The position numbers and the translations under genes are program-made. The notes beneath the pieces were generated by a model, which saw only the letters and a program-made list of their open reading frames with translations, did not search any database and had not been told where the DNA came from. Positions 8,582-17,068 of a stretch of 64,000 bases of DNA are shown here, piece by piece (positions within the stretch are counted from its first letter, which is position 1; every line of letters begins with the position of its first letter). The DNA comes from Fibrobacter sp. UBA4297 (GTDB lineage: Bacteria > Fibrobacterota > Fibrobacteria > Fibrobacterales > Fibrobacteraceae): assembly GCF_002394865.1 (NCBI RefSeq), contig NZ_DGUZ01000001.1:165181-229180 (forward strand), in the 5' to 3' direction.

Positions 8582-8617
8582 AAAAATCCATTGGGCTGTG
8601 CTCAATGGATTTTTATT
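8582..8617 (+). terminator. Rho-independent terminator of the lipoprotein operon
   Basis: AAAAATCCATTG and CAATGGATTTTT form a 12-base stem; T-rich sequence follows. Confidence 0.8.
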
Positions 8618-8641
8618 TTGGGGGAGGAGGCAAGAAAAATT

Positions 8642-9085
8642 TTAAATCTTGGGGCCTTTGGGGAGCGGAATGTGCTCGTTTGGACGTGGAACATCGAACG
8701 GCGGATTTTCGGGCTTGTGCTTTTCCCGTTCTTCGCGATTCTTTTCGAGAGGCCCTTTTCCGTTGTTGAACAGGTTCTCTCGTGCGTTGACTTTGCTCTC
8801 GTTTAAGACGTTGCTCGTTTTTTGCAGGTTGATGTCTTGCTGGATATCCTTGATTTCGGCTTGGGCGTTTGCTTTGATGTCCGAAAGGATTTGTTGCCGC
8901 GCCTGCTTGCGCTCTTCACGTAAGCGCTGCCAGTCTTCTTTCTGCTTCTGTCCAAGGTTTGGAACGTCTTGCGTCATTTCGGACCTTTCTGCGGGTGTAG
9001 CGATATCAGATTCCGGTTGGGCAAACGGAACCGTTACGAATACCGAGCTGGTCAAAAGTGCAATAAGTTTGTTTGCGTTTTTCAT
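8642..9085 (-). CDS. Small exported helical protein, hypothetical
   Basis: A cleavable signal peptide (about residues 1-22, ending FAQ) precedes a charged, Gln/Lys/Glu-rich region (about 45-115) of coiled-coil character with repeated RxxRxxARQQI-type spacing. The tail is Pro-rich (PPFDVPRPNEHIPLPKG). It lies 77 bases downstream of the repeat protein gene on the same strand, but a strong hairpin separates them, so it may be transcribed separately. No family recognised. Confidence 0.6.
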   Translation of the reverse strand: MKNANKLIALLTSSVFVTVPFAQPESDIATPAERSEMTQDVPNLGQKQKEDWQRLREERKQARQQILSDIKANAQAEIKDIQQDINLQKTSNVLNESKVNARENLFNNGKGPLEKNREEREKHKPENPPFDVPRPNEHIPLPKGPKI

Positions 9086-9111
9086 AGCGTTAACCTTGAA
9101 AAGACTCGGAA

Positions 9112-9147
9112 AAAAGAGGGCGACGGTTGCTCCCGTCGCCCAGTTTT
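9112..9147. terminator. Bidirectional terminator between two minus-strand exported-protein genes
   Basis: GGGCGACGG (9118-9126) pairs perfectly with CCGTCGCCC (9133-9141). T-runs follow on both strands (TTTTTT on the plus strand, CTTTTTT on the minus strand). Confidence 0.8.
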
Positions 9148-9162
9148 TTAGGAGGAAAGTCC

Positions 9163-10041
9163 TTATTCAACCTGTGCTACGGTCTTTTCTTCTTTTACGG
9201 CTTCTTTTTCTGCTTTCTGTGCTTCGCGTTCAGCCTTCTTTGCCTCGAGTTCTGCCTTGCGGGCTTCACGTTCGGCTTTCAGAGCTTCTTCGCGTTCAGC
9301 GCGCTGTGCTTCGAGCTCAGCCTTCTTAGCTTCCATTTCAGCCTTGCGAGCTTCGCGTTCGGCCTTCAAAGCTTCTTCGCGTTCTGCGCGCTGAGCTTCG
9401 AGTTCAGCACGCTTGGCTTCCATTTCGGCCTTCTTAGCTTCGCGTTCAGCTTTCAGAGCTTCTTCGCGTTCTGCGCGTTGTGCTTCGAGTTCGGCACGCT
9501 TGGCTTCCATTTCGGCCTTCTTTGCTTCGCGTTCGGCCTTGCGGGCTTCTTCACGTTCAGCACGCTTAGCTTCTTCTTCGGCGCGCTTGGCTTCCATTTC
9601 GGCTTTCTTAGCTTCGCGTTCAGCTTTCAAAGCTTCTTCACGTTCTGCACGCTTTGCTTCGGCTTCAGCCTTCTTTGCTTCATGTTCGGCCTTCTTGGCT
9701 TCCATTTCAGCCTTGTGAGCTTCGCGTTCTGCCTGGAGTTCTTCTTCCGTCTTCGGGGTCGGCGGGAGAATTTCCGGCTTCGGCGGCTTCGGGGCTTCTA
9801 CCTTGGCTTCGTCCTTTTCGAGCTTGATTTTGTCGAGGAGACCCTTGCGGGCTTCCTTGCTTTCTTCGCGCATCTTCTTGAAGTCTGCCTTGTCGACAAC
9901 TTCAGCTTGGACTTCTTCCGAAATTTCAGCGGAGATTTCGGCCTTGACGCTCTTCATGTCAGAAACATCGCTCTTGGCGGATGCAGTGGCAAAGAAGGCG
10001 AGCGTAGAGATTGTGAGGATTGCAATGAATTTTGATTTCAT
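9163..10041 (-). CDS. Exported heptad-repeat (Ala/Glu/Lys/Arg) protein
   Basis: The product has a signal peptide (about residues 1-22, ATASA), a helical N-terminal region, a Pro-rich hinge (PKPPKPEILPPTP, about 106-118), and then about 165 residues of near-perfect seven-residue units of the type KAEMEAK, RAELEAQ, KAEREAK. Four such units plus one extra residue make a 29-residue (87-base) higher-order repeat. This predicts one long, rigid, highly charged helix or coiled coil in the periplasm. A bridging or spacer role is plausible but not shown. No family beyond low-complexity helix can be assigned. Confidence 0.7.
   Translation of the reverse strand: MKSKFIAILTISTLAFFATASAKSDVSDMKSVKAEISAEISEEVQAEVVDKADFKKMREESKEARKGLLDKIKLEKDEAKVEAPKPPKPEILPPTPKTEEELQAEREAHKAEMEAKKAEHEAKKAEAEAKRAEREEALKAEREAKKAEMEAKRAEEEAKRAEREEARKAEREAKKAEMEAKRAELEAQRAEREEALKAEREAKKAEMEAKRAELEAQRAEREEALKAEREARKAEMEAKKAELEAQRAEREEALKAEREARKAELEAKKAEREAQKAEKEAVKEEKTVAQVE
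9200..9735. repeat. Tandem repeat tract (21-base units in 87-base super-units)
   Basis: GCTTCGCGTTC and GCTTCCATTTC motifs recur every 21 bases, with an 87-base super-period. It is the coding repeat of the gene at 9163-10041. Synonymous differences between units argue for selection on the protein period. Confidence 0.8.
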
Positions 10042-10460
10042 GATTCTTCCTATGATTGAGGTGGATTCTTGTTTTACACCCTCTCTTTAGCAAGAACCGT
10101 GCCAGTTTTTGAAAAATGCCGAAATTGCATGAAATTCGCCACTTTTGCACGGAAATACCGATTCTTTTGCCATAAAGCCCATAAAAAAACGAGGTAATTC
10201 GCCTCAGCGGGGACAAAAGTTCCGAAAATTTATTGGGTTGTTGGTTTTGGGTCAATGGTTCTTAGATTATAAACCAATAACTAATGACCAATGACTAAAG
10301 GCCTCCGCCTTGCTTTTGCGTTCGCAATTTTGTACATTGACTCCGCAACTTATTATATCGTTTCTTAGATCCTTAATATTATCCCGGGCAGGGGCCGCAA
10401 TTGTAGCGCCAAAGAGCGTTCGCATTGAAAAAGCGGGCATGCGCATTTTAGGAGAATCGT
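10042..10460. other. Intergenic region with half copy of the TAGTCATT repeat
   Basis: No gene seen. Bases 10267-10300 contain AACTAATGACCAATGACTAA, a half element of the dispersed arm repeat found at 25591, 34255, 35066, 54973 and 59152. The rest is ordinary leader sequence; AGGAG at 10450-10454 is the secretin ribosome binding site. Confidence 0.55.
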
Positions 10461-12254
10461 ATGCTTCTAAGGATTCTGGGAATTTCCCTTTTGACATTGT
10501 TGTTGTCTTCGTCGCTGGCGGGCGCTTCGTCTTCGGTTGCGCGTTCTGTTAGTACGCCGAAAACGTTCTCGAGGTCTGCTCGGACTTCATCGGGGGCGGT
10601 TACGCTTGATTTTGCTGATGTCGCGCTCTCGGAGGTGGCGCGGACTCTTTCGCTTGCGTATGGGACGTCAATTTTGACGGATGATGCGGGCGATGTGCAC
10701 GTGACATTTCACTTGGAGGGCGTGGGGCTTTTTGAAGGGCTGACTTCGCTTTGTGCGGCACATGGGCTGGATTTGGTGCTGGAGGGCCGTGTGTACCATA
10801 TTCGGCGCTCGCGCGTGCAGAATGGTTCGATTGCGCTTACGGATTCTGGGGTGGTCGTTGATGTTAAAAACATGAATGTGCGCGAGTTTGTGAAGGAATT
10901 TGGACTGAATACGGGCGTGAATGTGCTTGCGGATTATGACGTGGATGGCGTGGTGACGGGAAACCTGAGGCGAATGGTTCCGGAAAAGGCGTTTCGTGTG
11001 CTGATGGAGTCGAACGGTTTTAAGGTGCGTGGCGAGCGCGGGTGCTTGCGTGTCTCGCGTGGGGGAAGGGCTGTGTCTGGGGTGTTGCGCAATGACTCGC
11101 CGGAAGTGGAAATTTCTGTGGAACGTGCAGGCGACCTTTATTCGGTGGATTTGCAGTCTGCTCCGCTCAAGACGGTGCTCAAGGCGGTTACAGAAGAGGC
11201 TGGGCTCAATTTGGCGGTCTATGGCGACTTGAATGAAACGGTGCAAATGTCGTTCAAGGATGTTTCTCTACCGGAACTTTTAGCGTCGCTTTTTCGCGGG
11301 AGTGCATTTGCGTTTCGGCTGGATTCAACGTCGCTTCTGGTTTCGGAGGCGGGGGCAAAGGCGATTGCCGGCGTGCGAGTATTCCCGCTAAAGCATGCAT
11401 CACCCGAGAAAGCGATGGCTCAACTTTCGAAATTTATGAAGGGGGCGGAACTGAATGCTTCGGAATATCGCGAGCAGAATGCAATTGTGCTTGGCGGTTC
11501 GCCGCAGGCGATGGCGCGTGCTGAGGAGTTCTTGAAGATGATTGACGTACCTCAAATGCAGGTGACGCTTGCGTGTGTGATTGTGGAGTTTCGCAAGGGG
11601 CGCGGCTTTGCAATTGGCGTGCGGAGCGGGGCAACGCGGAATGTGGGCGAGCGCGATATCCAGGTGCGTGGCTTCTTTGATTTCTTGGGCAAGGATATTT
11701 CGAAATCGGGGGCGTTCGGAAAAATCGGAATCTTGCCGGATCGCTTTGAGCTGGAACTCTCGTCCATGGAAGAGAACAACGAGGCGAAGGTACTTGCACG
11801 ACCGCGCGTGACAACGTTGAACGGCAACAAGGCGGAACTTAACGTGACGAATACGGTCTATTATCTTGTCAGTCAAGTTTCTGCGGATGGGTATCCGATT
11901 ACGGATTATCGCTCGTTTAACGATGGCATTTCGCTAGAGCTTACGCCGACAATGACGCAGGATGGCTTAATAACGTTGTCTGTGTCGCCGGAAATCAAGA
12001 CGGCGGGCAGGAGCACGGGCGATGGGCCGCGGGACATCAGTTCACGGAATATGAAAACGACGGTGGTGTTGCGTGACGGTGAAACGCTTTGTTTGGGCGG
12101 ACTCATTCGCAAGAACAAGACGGAGGTGCGGCAAGCGGTACCGTTTTTGGGGAGTATCCCGTTGCTTGGACGCTTGTTTAGCTACACCTCCGAAGAAGAG
12201 GATGAAAGTGAACTTGCGATTTTCATTACGCCAACAGTTGAAGTTAAACGATAA
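10461..12254 (+). CDS. Secretin (GspD/PilQ-like outer-membrane channel)
   Basis: The protein forms the outer-membrane ring of a type II secretion or type IV pilus-type machine. It has a signal peptide (about 1-22), N-domains with STN/secretin-N features (LDFADVALSEVARTLS; VKNMNVREFVKEF; LQSAPLKTVLKAV), and a secretin core from about residue 365 (VTLACVIVEF, LARPRVTTLNGNKAEL, LRDGETLCLGGLIRKNK, VPFLGSIPLLGRLF) to the end (FITPTVEVKR). AGGAG lies six bases before the ATG. It is first in a run of five genes that continues with a GspC-like protein, a PilX-like protein and two pseudopilins. Whether this is T2SS or pilus assembly cannot be decided from the window, since ATPase and platform genes are absent. 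Confidence 0.9.
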   Translation: MLLRILGISLLTLLLSSSLAGASSSVARSVSTPKTFSRSARTSSGAVTLDFADVALSEVARTLSLAYGTSILTDDAGDVHVTFHLEGVGLFEGLTSLCAAHGLDLVLEGRVYHIRRSRVQNGSIALTDSGVVVDVKNMNVREFVKEFGLNTGVNVLADYDVDGVVTGNLRRMVPEKAFRVLMESNGFKVRGERGCLRVSRGGRAVSGVLRNDSPEVEISVERAGDLYSVDLQSAPLKTVLKAVTEEAGLNLAVYGDLNETVQMSFKDVSLPELLASLFRGSAFAFRLDSTSLLVSEAGAKAIAGVRVFPLKHASPEKAMAQLSKFMKGAELNASEYREQNAIVLGGSPQAMARAEEFLKMIDVPQMQVTLACVIVEFRKGRGFAIGVRSGATRNVGERDIQVRGFFDFLGKDISKSGAFGKIGILPDRFELELSSMEENNEAKVLARPRVTTLNGNKAELNVTNTVYYLVSQVSADGYPITDYRSFNDGISLELTPTMTQDGLITLSVSPEIKTAGRSTGDGPRDISSRNMKTTVVLRDGETLCLGGLIRKNKTEVRQAVPFLGSIPLLGRLFSYTSEEEDESELAIFITPTVEVKR

Positions 12255-12316
12255 ATGTTTTTTTCTTCGTCATCCTGACCCTGAAAGGGGAAGACAACTC
12301 AGAAGGCGAGTGTTGC

Positions 12317-12340
12317 AAAAATGAGTTTACTCATTTTTAT
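12317..12340 (+). terminator. Terminator-like hairpin after the secretin gene
   Basis: AAAAATGAGT and ACTCATTTTT form a ten-base stem with a two-base nominal loop. A second hairpin (GGGGC TTTA GCCCC) follows at 12358-12371. The next gene may therefore be partly uncoupled from the secretin. Confidence 0.6.
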
Positions 12341-12400
12341 AACCGAGCCAAAGAGTTGGGGCTTTAGCCCCATCCAGTGAAGTCTAGTAAACGAAAAAAA

Positions 12401-13645
12401 ATGGAGGGTAAATTTTTGTATTGGAAAAAGCGAATCTCGCCTGTTACAGCGCGGATGATGACGTGGGAAGTGACGACATCATTTGACGGGACTCTTACTG
12501 AGACGGAATTGCGCAAACGTTTTGACGAGGATTTTAGGGATGTATTTGTTGCGGAAAGTCGCGTTTTCTTTTGGCCGCTAGTTTCGTTCAATGCATTGGA
12601 CGGGCGTAAGCATCGCTATCTCGTGGCGGTAGCGGATGAACCGTTGGAAAAATACCGAAAAATGTTTGACCGTTGTTTGCCCATACAAATTGCGTTGTAT
12701 GCAATTGCTGACAAAATATTGCGAGGCGAATGGGATAGCTCAAATTGCATGAAATGTGATGAAACGTGCGCAGGGTGTGGCAGCGAATGTGCTGAGTTCG
12801 GTAATAACTGCGCAAAAAATGGGAATTTGTTGCTTGTCGCCCTTTGGGAACATCGCCTGTACATTCTTGTTTTTATGGAAGGGCGTTTGTGCCATTGGTC
12901 AGAAGAATTTGGCTATGGAGAATCGTTTGATGACGCTTGTCGGGAACGTGTTGCGCGCTTTAAAGAATTTTTGAAAGTCGATGAACTATTTGCAAAATCG
13001 GGCACTGCAGGAGTTTTTGGAGAATTTATTGTTTGTTGTAAGAATGCTAGCGCTGATGAAAATTTAATGAATATGGATAAACTTTTTCAGAAAGCAACTC
13101 AAGACCCATTTTGGCGTGGCAAAGATTTAGATGAATGCAATTCAATGAAACCTTGTGAACGGCAACGGTGGACTATGCGTGCTGTGGCGGTTCTTATTTT
13201 GTGTGTGGCTATTTTTGCAATTTGTGATGATTTGACGGATGTACTTTATGCAAAAATTATTGATGGTGAGTCGCGTAATTCGTTTGTGGATGTGCCGCCA
13301 GTTGAATTGAGTCTGCCTGCTGCGCGTGATTTGGAAATGCTTGCATGGGCGGAAGGCCACCGCGATTTGCTCCCTTCAAAATGGACACTTGGGCGGGCGG
13401 GACTCGCTGATGATGACGCTTTTGGAAATCGGCGAATTTCACGCGGAGCCTGTGATTCATCAACGTTTAATTTGCTTGGAATTGTAGGTGGGCGAGTGGC
13501 GCTTGTGAAAACATCTGCGGGTGAAATGAGAACGCTTTCGGTCGGTGATTCGCTTTTGCAGTACCGCGTGAAACGTATTGGGATGGATGATGTCGTGATG
13601 CGTTGTGGTCGCAAGGAGGTCCGTTATGCGCTCAAAATGCGGTAA
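12401..13645 (+). CDS. GspC-like inner-membrane protein with large cytoplasmic domain
   Basis: A ~255-residue N-terminal domain without clear family, one transmembrane segment (AVAVLILCVAIFAIC, about residues 265-280), and a periplasmic part. The last 60 residues (LLGIVGGRVALVKT, VGDSLLQYRVKRIGMDDVVMR) look like the homology-region domain of GspC, which contacts the secretin. The N-domain may be the equivalent of the GspL/PilM cytoplasmic domain, giving a GspL-GspC-like fusion, but this is inference. An unusual cysteine cluster (CMKCDETCAGCGSEC) sits near residue 115. Neither ATG 12401 nor GTG 12377 has a clear ribosome binding site, so the start is uncertain. It overlaps the next gene by 20 bases. 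Confidence 0.6.
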   Translation: MEGKFLYWKKRISPVTARMMTWEVTTSFDGTLTETELRKRFDEDFRDVFVAESRVFFWPLVSFNALDGRKHRYLVAVADEPLEKYRKMFDRCLPIQIALYAIADKILRGEWDSSNCMKCDETCAGCGSECAEFGNNCAKNGNLLLVALWEHRLYILVFMEGRLCHWSEEFGYGESFDDACRERVARFKEFLKVDELFAKSGTAGVFGEFIVCCKNASADENLMNMDKLFQKATQDPFWRGKDLDECNSMKPCERQRWTMRAVAVLILCVAIFAICDDLTDVLYAKIIDGESRNSFVDVPPVELSLPAARDLEMLAWAEGHRDLLPSKWTLGRAGLADDDAFGNRRISRGACDSSTFNLLGIVGGRVALVKTSAGEMRTLSVGDSLLQYRVKRIGMDDVVMRCGRKEVRYALKMR

Positions 13646-14558
13646 CGTTCTTCCGCTTGTGTTGGGCTTGTTACTTGTGCTTTCTATTCTCATGACTGCG
13701 ATGCTTCGCATGCCTGGGACTCTCCGTCGGACGGTTTTGCTTGTTGCAAATGAAACTCAAGAAATGTACTTCGCTGAGTCGGCTGTACTTGCTAAGCTCG
13801 AAGGATTTCCGGAGGGCTATTTTAAGGAACTTCCAACGGTTGAATCTCGGATTCTCGGACCTTGGACGGAATGGCGTGTTCGCGATAAATATCAGTTTTT
13901 GCTGGGGAGTGAATACGGGCGATTCTCAACTTCGGAATGGGCGCGTTGCGCCGTGGTGCTGGAGCAGAATTTGCATGAACGCATTTTGCAGTCAGCTGGA
14001 CTGAAAAATTTGTCGGGAAATCGTCGTTTTTTTAAGTTAGATTCTTCGGATGGGCTTTCTGCGGAACGCACGATGGCGATAAACGTGAGCGCTGGCGATT
14101 TGACGCTCGACCTCGGTGATTTTTCAGTTCGTTCTTTTATGGCAAAAGTCGAGGGTGATGTCAAAATTCGCGGTAACGTCCACTTCGATACGCTGCGGAT
14201 TTATGCGACCGGCTCTGTGAGCGTTCAAGGAAATGTGACCGCAGACTTTGCTGAATTCTTTGGGCTTGCAGGCGTGGCTGTTTCAGGGAATGTTTTGATT
14301 GCGGGGACGCTCCTCTCGAAACAGAATATTGAAATTTCGGGCCGTGCTCAGGTGAATTTTCCGAGCATAGCGCTTGCTGTTGGCTTTCGCGAGAACCGCT
14401 TGTCCTTACTTGAAAAGTCTGCATTTGAAGGTTTGGCAATCGCACCATCCGGAACTGTCGAGCGCGATTCTTCGTCAAAAATTCTTGATTCGACGCAAGC
14501 GCTCTTACCCTTTTGCATGGACACTCGCAATGTCGTATTTTCCCGGAGGCGCTTGTGA
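13626..14558 (+). CDS. PilX/GspK-like pilus or secretion assembly protein
   Basis: AAGGAGGT lies five bases before ATG 13626, inside the end of the previous gene. The 310-residue product starts with a short basic segment and one hydrophobic helix (NVLPLVLGLLLVLSILMTAML), as in PilX-type minor pilins, followed by a soluble domain. Residues about 165-260 contain bactofilin-like beta-solenoid repeats (DVKIRGNVHFDTLRIYATGSVSVQGNVTADF). The hydrophobic start lacks the usual Gly-Phe/Met prepilin cleavage site. The gene overlaps the following pseudopilin start by four bases (GTGA), so it is translationally coupled. Role in pseudopilus assembly is inferred from position. Confidence 0.55.
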   Translation: MRSKCGNVLPLVLGLLLVLSILMTAMLRMPGTLRRTVLLVANETQEMYFAESAVLAKLEGFPEGYFKELPTVESRILGPWTEWRVRDKYQFLLGSEYGRFSTSEWARCAVVLEQNLHERILQSAGLKNLSGNRRFFKLDSSDGLSAERTMAINVSAGDLTLDLGDFSVRSFMAKVEGDVKIRGNVHFDTLRIYATGSVSVQGNVTADFAEFFGLAGVAVSGNVLIAGTLLSKQNIEISGRAQVNFPSIALAVGFRENRLSLLEKSAFEGLAIAPSGTVERDSSSKILDSTQALLPFCMDTRNVVFSRRRL

Positions 14559-14896
14559 CTCAATCTCGTCATGGGTTTACGTTGCCCGAGGTTTGTGTGG
14601 CGCTCGCAATTTTTCTCGTTGGAACAACGGCGCTCCTTGGCGGTTGGAACTTCTTCAATCGCGAAGTGGCTGACGAGCGAATGCGCTTGGATGAGTTCTA
14701 TGATGTGCTAGAAACAATGGAATCGTTGGTGGCGAACCGCCCGAATTGTGCGGACTCTCTGACTGGCGAGCGTTCTCCAGATTCGTCGTCGGCTCTTTCT
14801 GTTCACTTAACCCGTGTTCCAGGTAACCCGCATTTAGCGTGGGCGGTTGTGACGCATGAACATTATTCTCTCAAGCGCCTCGTGCGCTGTCGGTGA
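14555..14896 (+). CDS. Type II/IV pseudopilin with prepilin leader
   Basis: I chose GTG 14555 because GGAGG lies six bases upstream and the start overlaps the previous stop as GTGA. The product then begins with a short leader, (M)TQSRHG, cut before FTLPEVCVALAIFLVGTTAL, an N-methylation motif with the conserved Glu at mature position 5. A short C-terminal domain of about 80 residues follows. It is a minor pseudopilin candidate in the secretin cluster. An ATG at 14513 in the same frame would give an implausibly long leader. Confidence 0.75.
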   Translation: MTQSRHGFTLPEVCVALAIFLVGTTALLGGWNFFNREVADERMRLDEFYDVLETMESLVANRPNCADSLTGERSPDSSSALSVHLTRVPGNPHLAWAVVTHEHYSLKRLVRCR

Positions 14897-14921
14897 GGTT
14901 CGGAGGCTTTCTTATTTGCAA

Positions 14922-15206
14922 ATGAATCTAGCTCTGCCTAAATCTTCTCGACACGGCTTTACGCTCTTGGAAATGCTTGTCGCCATAACGGTTGCCGCGA
15001 TCCTCACGACCGTCTCGTTGAACGTTTATTCGATGTTCCATCATGGCGTTCTCGAAACAAGCCTCCATTACGAACAGTTCGTCTCGGAAAAAGTCAAAGA
15101 ACTCCGCTGCCGCACCCGCTTTGTGCGTGGCCTCCCGCCATGCGATACCATCTCGGGCGGATTTCGCGCATCCTTAGAACCAGTCCGGCTGCGCTTCTAT
15201 AAATAA
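14922..15206 (+). CDS. Small pseudopilin with prepilin leader
   Basis: The leader ends SSRHG before FTLLEMLVAITVAAILTTVSL, a textbook class III prepilin cleavage and methylation site. The mature protein is only about 80 residues, shorter than usual. Start choice is uncertain: ATG 14922 gives a 12-residue leader, and TTG 14916 sits better behind GGAGG (14902-14906). The frame stays open upstream to 14856. It ends the secretion cluster. Confidence 0.7.
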   Translation: MNLALPKSSRHGFTLLEMLVAITVAAILTTVSLNVYSMFHHGVLETSLHYEQFVSEKVKELRCRTRFVRGLPPCDTISGGFRASLEPVRLRFYK

Positions 15207-15282
15207 CTGGACGCCTCGTTCTTCGAACTCGGCATGACTATGAGCTGCGCGACTCTTGCCTTGCATCTGCGGTTTTCTCAAA

Positions 15283-15312
15283 GCAAAAAAAAGCCCCGCG
15301 CTTGCGGAGCTT
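15283..15312 (-). terminator. Terminator of the GT2 gene
   Basis: AAGC-CCGC pairs with GCGG-GCTT (one internal mismatch); read on the minus strand, a run of T follows. It lies 50 bases beyond the GT2 stop codon and between convergent genes. Confidence 0.75.
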
Positions 15313-15360
15313 CTTGAATAGCGTTCGGCGAATCTCGCCGCATCTTGCGTAAACTATAGT

Positions 15361-16914
15361 TTAGTTCGTAGCCTGTTCTTCGACGCATTCAGAGCACTTA
15401 ATGGCTTTGCGAACTTCGAAGATGTTGCTGATGTAATGCATAAAGCTAAGCACGCTCACCGAGAGAAATCCGATTGCATAAAGGGCGAGGAACGGTCCAA
15501 TGATGTACTTGCTGGCGTTGATGTATTCGAGCAAACCGAAAATGCAGTAGACGCCGACGAGGAGTTCGATAAGTGCCATCCACGGGAACTTTTGTGCGTA
15601 ATGGCTCTTGGCCTTCTTCTTGGCGCCTCCGTTCTTCGGGGTACGGACGAAGCTGCCCTTTGTGCCGAGAACTGCGGCAAACACTGCGCGGGAGTTGCTG
15701 ACTGCGATGCCAACGCCGAGAGCCATCAAGATGGGGAGCGAAAGCAGGCGAATCTTCCAACCGGTGTAGCCGGAGCAACGCTGGGCGACAAAGTAAAGGA
15801 CAGAAGGTGCGATTGCGGCGAGGAAGATGAATGCGAAACCAACCGTGTATGCCCAAGTGGGGAGGTGTCCGACCGGTTCAAAGAAAGCAAGCAACGGCCA
15901 AGCGCAGAGTGCTGTGAACAACATGCAGGGGTGGATCGAGTAGTGCGTCGTGTGAAGGATGGCGCCAATCTTCACGCGGAGCGGAACCTTGGAGCGCAAA
16001 ACCTTCGGCAAAATCTTGATAGCGGTCTGGATGGAGCCCTTTGCCCAACGGAACTGCTGAGCCTTGAATGCATTGATGTCGTTCGGGAGTTCCGCCGGAA
16101 CAATCACGTCGAACACAAACTTCATCTTCCAACCGGCAAGCTGAGAACGGTAAGAAAGGTCCATGTCTTCGGTCAGCGTATCGCCTTCCCAGCCGCCACC
16201 GCCGTAAATAGCGGCCTTGCGCCAGACACCGGCGGTACCGTTGAAGTTCATAAAGAGCTTGCCCCAGCTACGTGCGGACTGTTCCACCACGAAGTGGCCG
16301 TCGATACCGATAGACTGGGCGAGCGTAAGACCGGATTCAGTGCGGTTCAAGTGACCCCAGCGGCCCTGAACAAGGCCGACCTGCGGATCCATGACCAAGT
16401 ACGGGACGGTCTTCAGGAGGAAGTCTTTTTCGGGAACGAAGTCGGCATCGAAGATGGCGAGGAATTCGCCCTTTGCGACGGCCATGCCTTCCTTGAGAGC
16501 GCCAGCCTTGAAGTCCTTGCGGTTCGTGCGGTGGATGAGCTTGATGTCATAACCGCGGGCGGCGAGTTCAGCAACTTTCTTCTTGGTGACTTCGTAGCAT
16601 TCGTCCGTGGAGTCGTCCAAGACCTGGATTTCGTGCTTGTCCTTGGGGTAGTCGATAGCGCAGACTGCTTCGAGGAGTCGTTCAACGCAGTTGGCTTCGT
16701 TAAAAATCGGGAGTTGGGTTGTGACCTGCGGGAGGTCTGCGATGGAATGTTCGCGGTAGTACTTCAAGATCGCTTTGCGGTCCGAAAGTCGCGTCTTGCG
16801 GCTGTTCTTGAGGAACAGGTAGATGCTATAGTAGCAGCTAAACCCGTAAATCACCAATCCCACGCCTGCGATAACGTAGACGACGAACATTGCGTATAGT
16901 AGTATAGTACTCAT
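15361..16914 (-). CDS. Processive family 2 glycosyltransferase (cellulose-synthase-like)
   Basis: Membrane glycosyltransferase that would polymerise or export a beta-linked glycan from nucleotide sugar. An N-terminal membrane helix (about 1-30) is followed by the GT-A domain with QLPIFNEAN, LDDSTDE, FDADF, TEDMDLSYR and QQFRWAKG, i.e. the D,D,D,QxxRW pattern of processive GT2 enzymes. Several membrane segments lie after residue 320. I chose ATG 16914 (MSTILLYAMF), with AAAGG 12 bases upstream; the frame continues 18 codons further upstream to another possible start. No PilZ or cellulose operon genes adjoin it, so the polymer is unknown. Confidence 0.85.
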   Translation of the reverse strand: MSTILLYAMFVVYVIAGVGLVIYGFSCYYSIYLFLKNSRKTRLSDRKAILKYYREHSIADLPQVTTQLPIFNEANCVERLLEAVCAIDYPKDKHEIQVLDDSTDECYEVTKKKVAELAARGYDIKLIHRTNRKDFKAGALKEGMAVAKGEFLAIFDADFVPEKDFLLKTVPYLVMDPQVGLVQGRWGHLNRTESGLTLAQSIGIDGHFVVEQSARSWGKLFMNFNGTAGVWRKAAIYGGGGWEGDTLTEDMDLSYRSQLAGWKMKFVFDVIVPAELPNDINAFKAQQFRWAKGSIQTAIKILPKVLRSKVPLRVKIGAILHTTHYSIHPCMLFTALCAWPLLAFFEPVGHLPTWAYTVGFAFIFLAAIAPSVLYFVAQRCSGYTGWKIRLLSLPILMALGVGIAVSNSRAVFAAVLGTKGSFVRTPKNGGAKKKAKSHYAQKFPWMALIELLVGVYCIFGLLEYINASKYIIGPFLALYAIGFLSVSVLSFMHYISNIFEVRKAIKCSECVEEQATN

Positions 16915-17068
16915 TCTACTGTAACCTTTGCATTTATTGAATGCTTGCGGCCAAATATAGAAACGCAATGTGACCTTTGCTACATTTTTCAGGAATTTTG
17001 GCCCATTTTTTGCTTTGGAAAGTGTATTTTTACATAGGTTTGGTTAGACTTTTTTACAATGGCGAAAT

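Noticed and set aside
9190..9745. Regular repeats resembling a CRISPR-like array
   Set aside because: Units are 21 bases without unique spacers and encode a heptad protein with signal peptide.
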